From contig JAOWCC010000442.1 of NCBI GenBank assembly GCA_030867875.1, forward strand, positions 186,001 through 250,000: a stretch of DNA of 64,000 bases, read 5' to 3'. The translations under genes were made by a program, and so were the position numbers. Source of the DNA: Actinernus sp. WN-2022 (lineage: Eukaryota > Cnidaria > Anthozoa > Actiniaria > Actinernidae). Below, piece after piece: positions 51,471 to 61,352 of this stretch (position 1 is the stretch's first letter; the number at the start of each line of letters is the position of its first letter). The notes under the pieces are model-generated. The model worked only from the letters and a program-made list of their open reading frames with translations, did not search any database and had not been told where the DNA came from.

Positions 51471-51654
51471 GGTCGCTCCAACATTGGTGTTGATGATTTA
51501 GTTGAACTAAATTTAGTATTAATCTAGTTGACGTCACCTAATTTGAAATTTCATGTGTCAACGGTCTTCAGATCCAGGGGACACGTTGACTTGCAGGATC
51601 ATCTAGACTAGTAAAAGAATATCATTGTGTTCATCCTTGGATGAATGAGGCTGA

Positions 51655-52040
51655 TATCTCTAGCAAGATATGCTAATGTTATTGTCTCCAAGACACATTC
51701 CATACACACTCCTTACTACATTCATATATTCTCTAGCAAGATATGCTAATGTATCTGAGACTCACTCCTTACTACATTCATATATTCTCTATTAAGATAT
51801 GCTAATGTACCCAAGACTCATTCCACACACACTCCTTACTAATACAATACAATACAATACAATAACTTTTATTTAAACACGATAAAAGATTAAAGCGTTG
51901 CCGCTTGTGGGGTCGTGTATAATACTAAAATAAACTAGTTAACTACATTCATATATTCTCTAGCAAGATATGCAAATGTACCCGAGACTCATTCCACACA
52001 CACTCCTTACTACATTCATATATTCTCTACACTCAATGCT
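51655..52040. repeat. Tandem repeat of ~60-70 bp units split by an insertion
   Basis: 'tattctctagcaagatatgc' recurs at about 51,655, 51,728, 51,785 and 51,953, with 'actccttactacattcata' between. Confidence 0.85.
51841..51942 (-). mobile_element. LINE/SINE 3' end with pentanucleotide tail
   Basis: 'aatac' repeated five times followed by 'aataacttttatttaaacac'; read on the minus strand this is an insert with a (gtatt)n tail. It interrupts the repeat unit, with 'acta' at both sides. Confidence 0.6.
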
Positions 52041-52054
52041 CAACTCACATGTCT

Positions 52055-52205
52055 ATTTTTATGGAGAGAGGAAAACCGGAAAACCCGGACAAAACTCTCG
52101 GAGCATGGATGAGAATGAACAAACTCAACTCACAAATGATGTCACATCCAGGAATCGAACCTGGGCCGCAGTTTTATGCGCTGTGTCAGCCAGCTCTCCA
52201 TGCTC
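52055..52205 (-). mobile_element. tRNA-derived SINE
   Basis: On the minus strand: 'gagctggctgacacag', then 'ggttcgattcctgg' (B-box) 40 bases on, then a non-tRNA body 'gagttgagtttgttcattct'. Stems do not fold as a full tRNA. Confidence 0.6.
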
Positions 52206-52383
52206 CCTAGTATACTTTTGTATGGGATCAAAGGTTTTATTTTCACCTGAAGTTTATGTTCAACCCCCCTGATTTCCCTATGACCGTAGGTCTTGCAGTT
52301 ACACTAATTTAGGAGACATCAACTAAATAGTTAACTAATTTAGTTAAATTTATCTAAATTGTCAACACCGCTGTTGGAGCGAC

Positions 52384-53752
52384 TCTACTACTACTGTAAG
52401 TAACTATTACTGGTACATTTGTTTTTGTTTTTCGATGGTATTCTCCAGGCCTATAAATGGCCTAGAATTAGGGTACTAACCGGAAAGTTTGGTTGCTGTT
52501 ATCTGAAATTCAGCCTAATAGATAAAAAGAAAAAAGCAACGTATTTACTATTGAGTATTAACATGTAACACAGATAAACTTTCTTATTAAGATTCCACAT
52601 TTCAAGAAGACAAACATTAATGCTGTGCTAGTTGCTTTTATATTTGCACAGCATTTGAAGGCTTGAGTGCCAGAACAGCTTATCAAATAAGTGATTAATG
52701 ATCCAGTTCCTTATTCTTTCCTAGGAAACAAACCATATAGATAGGAATTTGGAACTTGTCATACGCTGTAGGCTCCTTAAGCTTTTTTATACACTCACTC
52801 CTTCATCTAGAGAGTTAACTGTTGATTTCATCATCTTCGCAGTGGAAGCAGAGACCACAAAATCAGAACCGGTGGAGGAAGATATCCCGAAGCCAAAGGA
52901 AGGAGTAGAAAGCATGGAGTAATAATAATGTAGCCATGCCTGCAGTCTATAATATACCACTTGCTTCATCAAGGGTTCTTACATCTATAATAGAAACTGT
53001 AATTATGTTGTTTTATATTTCTTTATCGAAATGCGAACTTCAGGAAATTGTTGTTGCCTTGAGTTACTATTGTCTTTTGGAAAACTCTTTTCCTGTCTTT
53101 CCGAAATATTTACCACATGGAAAAGTAGCTATTATTATCAGTAATATTATCATTAAAACCTCTCGCACCCCAAGCCCTAAAGTAATGTTAATATATTTAA
53201 GTAAAGCACTAAAGTTGTTTAAAATTTTGTAACTGTCAAAAAAGCTGATCTTTCTTTCTCTAAATTTGAAGTCTATTTGAAGTAATTCTGTCATTCTCGT
53301 TCCCAGTCCCTCCTCGACATAACTAAAAAATCGGAGGCCCTGGTAAGACAAAAACCGGATGTCCTAGATTCTAGGACATTGAAACTGTGCATGCCAGTAG
53401 GAAATTTTACTTCCGGGCGTCAGAGTGCACATCAAAAATCACAGAAATAAAACAATATTATGCAGTGGACTTTGTGCAAGCAAACAGAAAATGATACTTA
53501 TCGAACTCTCGGGTATATTTTACGGTGTTTGCATCTCTTCTTGTATCCGCCTTCAGTCGGTGCTGGCGAAGTAAAGATTTCTATTGATTTAAATATTGAT
53601 ACAGTTTCGGTTTCAAATTTCCGGCTTTGGCTTCTTGTTATTTTGCTGAACTGCACAGAAGACCTTGAAGTTACCGTTCAATAAATCTACCTTAATTTAT
53701 CCTAAGTAATACCATGATCGCCTCGGATTCCTTTGTTTGTTCACGCACATTT
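52384..53752. other. Host non-coding stretch
   Basis: No supported exon; a hydrophobic frame at 52,936-53,232 has no recognisable features and I do not call it. Confidence 0.4.
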
Positions 53753-54192
53753 AAGTAATGGTCCGCGCAAGAGGTAGGCATATGTTATGCATGGAATGTA
53801 AAAAGGTGCTAATTGTGGTATTGTTTCAATCTTCCAGCTCATTGGCTTAGACATTAAAATCTATCTAAAATTGAAGAAGAAGAATATTTTTTCTCATTTC
53901 GTAAACAGATTTGAATTGTATCTAGTGAAAACTCTCATAACTTTCAATATGGGGAACATTTTTAAATTGAACGTTTTCTTGGTTATTTTTTGGCACTCTT
54001 CTGATTGGACAAAATGTTTTCACACAAAAGAACTCTACCTTTAAAATGCATTTTTAGTGGATATAATTTCAGAAATTTATGATTTAAGGGTTGATTAGTT
54101 GTCAGTATGAAAAACAGAAAATACTGAAGTGGGGAAAGCAAATTGCATCTGAACAATAGAATTGTGCCTACCTCTTGCGCGGACTGTTACTT
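53753..54192. mobile_element. 440 bp MITE
   Basis: Ends 'aagtaatggtccgcgcaaga' and '...tcttgcgcggactgttactt' pair over 29 bp with two mismatches; no coding capacity. Confidence 0.9.
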
Positions 54193-54320
54193 AATCTCTA
54201 AATTCCCCGGTCATTACAAATGCAAGGGAAATTTAGAAATATGCATTGTCTTAAACAGGGAAATTTCTAAATTTCCCTGCAAGAACAATGCATATTTCTA
54301 ATTTTACCTTGCATCGTAAT
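54193..54320. repeat. Foldback repeat
   Basis: 'gggaaatttagaaatatgca' pairs with 'tgcatatttctaattttacc' and the inner 'gggaaatttctaaatttccc' is a palindrome. Confidence 0.75.
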
Positions 54321-54765
54321 GAGAGAAAACTAGAAGACAATGCAGGCTGGACATGAGAGGGCGAAAAGCATCCACTCTTGCTTACCCTCTGGCACGACTA
54401 GCCCTGCGCTCCCGGGTGAAAGGAATTGTACCCAAACTGACCTGGCTTCATCATAACCTTCAACGTAATCCATGTGGGATCACGTATTTCAATCCGCACG
54501 TTCTTCTCTTATTTCTCAAACCCGCTTCTTCCATGTGGGATACTTAAAACCATATACGCATGACTTTAAATATTTAGTCAAGCACATAATTACATTGTGT
54601 TTTACTGCTATTCTTCTCAAAAACAAAACACTTGTTCCCAGGGGAAGTCAAGGTCATTTAATCCAGCATTAAAACGTTTTCGAAAGCAACTCAACTGCGA
54701 CGTCTTTAGTTTAGGCAGAGAAAACTAAACTTCTCAGAGATTTGTTCCGTTCCTCGCGATCAGTT

Positions 54766-54909
54766 ATACCATGACAATTCGGGAAATTAGTGATTAAATT
54801 TCCCCTCAAGCCTCAGGAGAGTTTGTAAAAGTCCCTCGGCCGCTTCAACAAACTCTCCCTCGGCTTGCGGGGAAATTTAATCACTAATTTCCCTCTTGTC
54901 ATGGTATTA
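54766..54909. mobile_element. Palindromic MITE (~144 bp)
   Basis: 'taccatgacaa', 'gggaaattagtgattaaatt' and their inverses give arms of about 50 bp around 'ctcggccgcttcaac'. Confidence 0.88.
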
Positions 54910-56036
54910 CTTATACAAAGCTTTCAATGATTTCTACCCTCGAAGAAGGGAATTTATTTTATTTTCCCCGCTACGCAGCGTCCTCGTGTCCTTTTAGCCG
55001 TTACAATAGGAAATGAGCAATCTGAAATCAACAATGTTTACTGTCTCGTTTTTCTCAGCTGATGGAAATCGAGATACCGTTCGGGTGCGTGAAGAGTTTT
55101 AACTTTTTGATATTCGCGCAGCCTTTGTTAAACGGCCAATCACAGTCGTGCTTCATTTGTGTCTAACAAGGGCCTCCGATGTTTCAGTTAAGTTGAGGAA
55201 GCACTGGGAACTAGGTGTTCATTGTATCAGTTTGTGTGCGCAGGTTTCTATGAATGAGATGTAACTCTTCTGGTGCATTTTTATTACTTCGCATGCAGAT
55301 AAACGTGATCATGATGCCGGTACGAAATATATTTCCGGAACGAGTCATTTCAGACTCCTGTCCTCGTTCGACACTACCGTAGTCTTAGTACTTTACCGGC
55401 TGAAAATGTTTTTCTCACTACCGTGAACCACTCGGTGGTTTTCACTAGTCGAGAGAAAAGAAAGAAATCACCAATCTCCGGGTTGGGATGTACTCTTGTC
55501 TTTGCTGTTCTGCTATGAATTAAAACTTGAATAAGGAAAAGATTTATAAAACATAATTTCATCCTCGAACCCTGCCATTATGTGCGTAGTTATGCGCGCA
55601 AGGGTACTAGGGAAGCTAAGAGATGTCATGCGCAGTAGAGCGGTTTCCGATTGAGTGTTGAAAGTAATAAGTGATTGCTTTGGTTTTGCGTTTGTTGAGT
55701 TTTTTTATTGGCTGTGAGAATGTTTTGTAATTATCAACCAACCAATTTCTAAACTAAAACCAAACATTGTTTTGGTCCGTCACGCAATCAATTTTCATTT
55801 TAGCGAGCGTTACTCTTCTCTTCCTAAATATGGGCGTACTGGCTTATGTGCTCCATGCACAGTCAGCGGAGCGGTTTAGTTGCTCCCGCGATTGGCTCTA
55901 ATTACTTTGGTTTTAGTTTTATCATACGTCCGTTCGTGATTGGCTCATTGCGGTTTAGTTGCTCCCGTGATTGGTTCTAATTACTTTCAGTTTTACGATA
56001 CTTAATCGACAACCGCTCTATCTTTTATTTGCCACG
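54910..56036. other. Host non-coding stretch
   Basis: Direct repeats 'gcggtttagttgctcccg' (55,870 and 55,950) with 'gattgg(c/t)tctaattacttt' form a short tandem duplication; no gene seen. Confidence 0.5.
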
Positions 56037-56215
56037 TAATGTACCGATCAATTCGAAAGATCACCATCCCTCCCCCCCCCCCCCCGCAACCCCCGGGCAT
56101 TTGAATTTTTGGAGTTTGGTTTGTTCAAATTTCCGTCCCCCGGGCCAAAAATGTTGTTCAAATTCCCCACCCCATCGTCGTATTAGGCGATCAAATGCCC
56201 CTACCCCCGGGACAT
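56037..56215. mobile_element. MITE of the 'gtaccgatcaattcgaaa' family
   Basis: Starts 'aatgtaccgatcaattcgaa'; contains 'ccgggcatttgaatttttgg', 'gttcaaattccccaccccat' and 'attaggcgatcaaatgcccc'. Related to 23,630-23,970, to the arms at 24,844-25,629 and to 58,500-58,680. Confidence 0.7.
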
Positions 56216-57541
56216 AGTGGTTTACATCGCATTTTTTTTTAAATAGACAGTTGTAACACAGCCTTTATTTTGCGATGCGACTTGTTCCTTGTTGAAACAA
56301 AGTTCTAAAAAGGATAGAGACAAACTGCTGGTTCAATATAGGTTTTATTTTACTTACATGAAACCTAGCCGACCAATACGTACTCAACAAACGTTTGATT
56401 ACAAAACCTTTTTGTTAAATAGCAACAACATAGCAATCATATCCCCGGCCAAAAAACACTAGGTTCCTGTTAAAAAAAAAACATTAAAATTGCATACCGT
56501 TATCAATGAATGTCTGAGAAATGTTTTGAGCAGTTCGCAATCCATACAGGGATACGTTGATCGCTACGATCACTGGAGAGTGGTTTACATTTAAATGCAT
56601 GATCGCTACATTCGCCGAGATATACCTATATACTAATTCAGAGCTCTGAAAATGTAAAACTCCACGCTAATTTAAAGGAATCAGTTCTATGCTCAAAACT
56701 GTGCCCTGTTAAATAAGCGGTAGATTGTCTCCAGGTGTTAATTCCCTGGCCAATCCAAAGAAAGCGAGGTGCTAAAGAGGTTTGCCACGGCCTTAGGCCC
56801 GGTTAACCCCACTACTGAAGTCGCGGGGGTTGGTGGTTGGAGTTAAATCCCGGGGTTCAATTGACTGATGCGTAAATCGAACGTTGCAGAACTTTATACA
56901 ATTTGTACTTTAGTAGTATCTCGAAATCTTTTTCAAAGTGCTTTGGGCGTAAGTTTATAAGTACGGTACAACATGTTTTTTTTAACCCGTTTCCTAGCAT
57001 GGCTTGCCCACTTGCGGTACACGCATGTACGAACTCACTGACTACTTAGCTATAATGCAGTAGAATCTGGGGGAGTTCGCGAGAAGTTCTCCGCGGAGTA
57101 ACAAATAAAGGAGGTAAGAGAACGAATGCTCATGTCCCATGCTAATTATTTAGTTTCACAACACGTGATGTAAGTTTTTATCTCGTTCTGGGTTGGTTCA
57201 CCTCATTAGTTACCCATTGTTTGTATCCCCTGGGTCCTCATAGCCAGCATCGTTAAAAAACACTCCATCAGGCACAACAGCGCTACTTGATGACAACCAG
57301 GTATCTTACTAAAATAACCAGGCTGTGCCCTGTTAATCTAAAATATAAAAATATAAAAACACGTTCCTGGAGCAAACTGCTCTTCACTATTGCGTTTAAT
57401 AAACTTAATGTCCAAAGGAGGCATTCCATTGTCTACACTACGTTGTTTCGGTTAATACGACGATACGTTGTCAGTACGTTATTACTTTTTCACAGTTCCG
57501 AAGGTCATTCGAAAATAGCAGTACTGACGGGAGAGTGAATG
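56216..57541. other. Host non-coding stretch
   Basis: No supported gene or repeat boundary. Confidence 0.4.
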
Positions 57542-57548
57542 GGCCGAC

Positions 57549-57967
57549 CACAGGCTAACCATCCTCCCATTTTGTGTATTTGTCACTGATGTTTTAATCA
57601 TCAATTATTTCTCTTCTCGCTGCTTCGCAGCTCGCTGATCGCCGCTCCTGTTCTCTCTAGAAAAGCTCTGGAACCAGGGTACCTTTTCACTTCATTCTGC
57701 TGTGAATGTGTTGACTTAGCGCGCGCTCATAATACAGCTCGGGTTTCCTGTGGCTCAGGTTGGCGGGATGAGCCACAGGAAGCCCGAGCTATATATAAAC
57801 AATCCTGAGCCACAGGAAACCCGAGCTGTATTATGAGCGCGCGCTAAACCAACACATTCACAGCAGAATCAAGTGAAAGGGTATTTTATTTTACAATTTG
57901 CTAAGAAATGATGGATTATTAAAACATCAGTGACAAATACACAAAATGGGAGGATGGTTAGCCTGTG
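57549..57967. mobile_element. 419 bp foldback transposon with 7 bp target duplication
   Basis: Long imperfect inverted arms start 'cacaggctaaccatcctccc' and end '...gggaggatggttagcctgtg'. The inner arms ('gctcataatacagctcggg' and inverse) meet at a further hairpin with 'gtttcctgtggctcagg'. 'ggccgac' flanks both sides (57542-57548, 57968-57974). Confidence 0.92.
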
Positions 57968-57974
57968 GGCCGAC

Positions 57975-58461
57975 TAAAATGTCTTCGTGGACAATTTCGG
58001 ATGGAGTTGATTTCAATGCTTTATATGTTCTTGAAGTTTTCCCATCGTTGCATGCATGTACTTTTTTAACAAGCGACGAAATTCGAAGACAAAGTAGGAC
58101 GTATATAAAAAGGGGTAGAAAAACTTATAGTTCTTGTGTGACTCGTGACTGAGAATAAAATGTATTAAAATTCAAATGGACTACAACACAGTATTAAATA
58201 AAGCAACGTTCGAGCTGTGGTTGTCACTCTATAAAACATCAGTTTCCATAATAACTTAAAAGCATTCAATATCAGTCAGCCGGCCCTTGACCTTGTATCC
58301 CAGGTATTTGTTTAACATGTCGAGCCTTTTATAAATATTCAAAAGTAATTGACATTTACATTTTAATACCTTCAAACACAGCACACAGCTTTTGGAGTCC
58401 CTTCTTCTTCAGCCACTCACTCACAAAAGCGGAGTTTTGTCCTTTAAATGTATCTAATATA
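57975..58461. other. Host non-coding stretch
   Basis: No supported feature. Confidence 0.4.
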
Positions 58462-58680
58462 AAATTGTCCTCCATGATTCGATCGAGGACGAGAACGGAA
58501 CATGAATTTGTTCAAATCCCCCACCACCCCTCCCATTCGGTGTCAAATTCCCCACCCCAAGGACAGCTACCGGTGTCAAATTCCCTACTCCCCGGTCACG
58601 AAAATGAGTCAAATGCCCGGGGGTTGCCCGGGGGGGGGGGGGGGGGGGGGTGGTGATGTTTCGAATTGATCGGTACATAA
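58462..58680. mobile_element. MITE of the 'gtaccgatcaattcgaaa' family, opposite orientation
   Basis: Ends '...gatgtttcgaattgatcggt' + 'acat' at 58,680. Contains 'tgtcaaattcccc' words shared with 23,690-23,750 and a G-run of about 20 at 58,630-58,650. Confidence 0.7.
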
Positions 58681-59895
58681 CGCTGAAATGGCGTAAACTG
58701 GACTATTTAAAAAGAAATTCTGCTCGTCTTGCAAAATAATTGTTTATTGAACTGAAGCTTTTTTGCCACAGACTGCACGAAGATATTTCCGTTCACGGTA
58801 AGTGCAGCCAAAAATGTAAAACATTTCATCATAAGTGTTTATATTATTCAATCCTTAAAATCTTTGATTATTGCTCTTCGTGCTTCAAGGGTAGTCGTTG
58901 CGGACTTATCACCATGTACATTATACTTCTAATACTGTTTTGCTATATCTTTAATAAAAGGAATTGTGCAAATCTTTCAAATTGTGGTATTTCTTCTGTG
59001 GTTTGTTTGTGCGGTGGGGTTTGGTGGGATATTTACAAAATCCGGATTTGGAATCTAAAATAATAACATTTTTTTTGGCCGGCATTTTGGGGGAATATCA
59101 AAAATGGATAATGAATCCGAGAAATCCATGATAAACAAGAGGCTGGCATTGCCAACCGAACTCGGGCCAATAGATATCGTTAGGTTGCTTGACCGAAATG
59201 TTGTGGAAAATAAAACTGAAAAGTTTTCTACTACGTGATTAGGGACCTTCAGCAACCACGACGGCATAAACAACAGCCTTAATTACAAAATACAATAAAT
59301 GCACGTGAAAATGCACGCAGTTATCTACATTTTGACCGTTCTCTCAAAAAAGCACAAGTACGTGAAAACAAATTTTACGTTCAAAGGAGAACGCGAACGT
59401 AAGAAAGTAAATCACCGTTTATCATTCGGCCTGGAAAATATGGTTATAAACGGCATCTGAAGGCAACTAAAGGAAATAGTAAATTCTAAATTTCGGGAGA
59501 AAACACTTCTACGTTCCGTCGTCACATCCGTCGTCGTCCTGTTAATCTCCCTATTGTCATAACAGACCTAATTGGGTTCCCTGTGGCCAAAGTTAAGCCA
59601 TGCTTCGTGCTGTTGCCATTTCGTTTTGGTTCTTCTTTTTTTTGGCCGATTTCTGTTTTTCTGATAGCGTGTAACCAACACCTTTAAAAAGGGAATTGGG
59701 AGTCCTCAATTTTATTAAGTTAAAATAACTAAAATCAATCCCTGGTCTTGCGAGGGTCGATCACCAGGCTAGTTCGCAATAAACAGGATAAATTAGAATG
59801 CACAAAAATTATGAGTGCTGCTGACATAATATCTAAGCGAACACATTTCTCACTCCTGTCGTAGCTTTGTATACGATATCGAAGCTCTTTCTACC
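58681..59895. other. Host non-coding stretch
   Basis: No supported gene; a 107-codon cysteine-rich frame at 58,740-59,063 has no recognised domain and is left uncalled. Confidence 0.4.
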
Positions 59896-59939
59896 ATGGA
59901 AACTATTAAACCATTTCAAAATCTGGGCACTGATCGCGC

Positions 59940-60628
59940 TTCTGAATCGGAGCAATATAAAGCTAGCAAGTTAACGGTGAATGTAAACAAATCCAACTAT
60001 ATTATATTTGATCTGGCGATAGAAATAAACAATGTTAGGATTGACAAGGTTAATGAGGTCGTATTCCTGGGTGTGATCTTGGACGAAAATATGGCTTGGA
60101 AGTTTCACATTTCCCATCTTGCCAGTAAAATATCAAAATCAATAGGAATTATACACAAATCAAGTTTTTGCCTTTCCAAGCAAGCATTACGCACTTTATA
60201 CTATTCCTTAGTTTATCCATATCTTCAATACTGTATCACGGTCTGGGGCTCTACCTATCCATCCAACCTTAATCGTATTGTTCTGCTTCAAAAACGCGTA
60301 GTACGAGTTATTAATAATGAGGCATTGATGCGCATACTAACCCTATATTTACTTATTCAATTTAGGAAAGTTCATGTTCCTGTTCAAAATTAATTTATTA
60401 CCTAGAAGTTTTGAAAAATCTTTTCTACGAATTTATCAAGTTCACAGTTATAATACTAGACATTCTAAACTTTTTTATGTTCCTTTATGTAGAACCAAAA
60501 TTAGACAGTTTTCTGTTTATTATCAGGGTCCAGCATTTTTTAACTCGCTGAACGCAGACATTCGTGATGCCATGACCGTTTCCTCGTTTCAATCCAAGCT
60601 GAAAAAATATCTCTGCTCCCGTCTTTGA
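59940..60628 (+). pseudogene. LINE reverse-transcriptase C-terminal fragment
   Basis: 'LTVNVNKSNYIIFD', 'VVFLGVILDENMAWKFHISH', 'LYYSLVYPYLQYCITVWGST' and 'LLQKRVVRVI' match the region after the FADD box in the LINE at 61,353-63,968. A frameshift near 60,340-60,380 leads into 'SYNTRHSKLFYVPLC' and 'FQSKLKKYL', the element's end. 5' truncated, opposite orientation to that LINE and clearly diverged from it. Confidence 0.85.
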
Positions 60629-61000
60629 AATCGCTTATTATTTATTCATTAATTTCTTCAAATACGTGTTATCTCAATACTGATATAAACTGTTATCTTA
60701 GTGTGTTTTCTCCATTCTGTTATTCTTGTTTTCGCGCCACTCTCACTTTGTTTTATATTTTTTTGTTGGCAAAAAAAAAAACTGTTAATATGTAGTGGAG
60801 CGAGATCAGTTGATGTGTCGTGGTCGGAACATTTAGAAAAACAATCGAGAAGTTTAGCGGCAGCTGTTTTATGTCTTGTGTTGTATGTGTTTTAACTTAT
60901 TGTAACCGCGCAACCGAACGTTAAGCCCAACGGCTTGGGATCCCTGTGGTGACGTCATTATTTCCCGCCAAAATCTAGTGAGCATGACATTGTTTGTGGT

Positions 61001-61352
61001 CAATCAATCAAGCTTTTATTTATACTCGTACATTTACAAAGAAGGATTATTAGAAAACTAACAGAATATAGGAAAAGAAAATAATTTATTGCTGATGGTA
61101 CTTAAGACTTATATAGAGTAAACGCTGCTTAGATTAACCATGAGGGCTATTCGAGCTAAGTAGCGTTAAAAATTGCTTGGAAAAATTTGAAACAAGATAG
61201 GCCAGGGGACAAGAACAACAATGTTTAACAGAGCTACAGTACATAAGTATTATAAAACTACAAAAATTAAGATGGCAATAGGAAGGTAGGAAGCTAATAA
61301 TTCTGATAGTTAATTAAAATACATTGTAGTAATGGTAATGGAAGGACATTCA
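61001..61352 (-). mobile_element. 3' UTR of the LINE, ending in a TTGA-type tail
   Basis: Non-coding sequence after the LINE stop; on the minus strand it ends '...aaaagcttgattgattg', a short tandem tail as in CR1/L2-like elements. Confidence 0.6.

Larger units (their letters stand above)
51472..52383. mobile_element. 912 bp element with ~45 bp TIRs, host to several nested repeats
   Basis: 'gtcgctccaacattggtgtt' at the left and 'aacaccgctgttggagcgac' at the right are inverted, with further pairing in 'taaatttag'-rich stretches. The interior contains a tandem repeat, a LINE 3' tail and a SINE. Confidence 0.85.

Noticed and set aside
58740..59063. 107-codon cysteine-rich frame
   Set aside because: Cysteine spacing fits no known domain and there are no splice or context signals; likely chance in AT-rich DNA.
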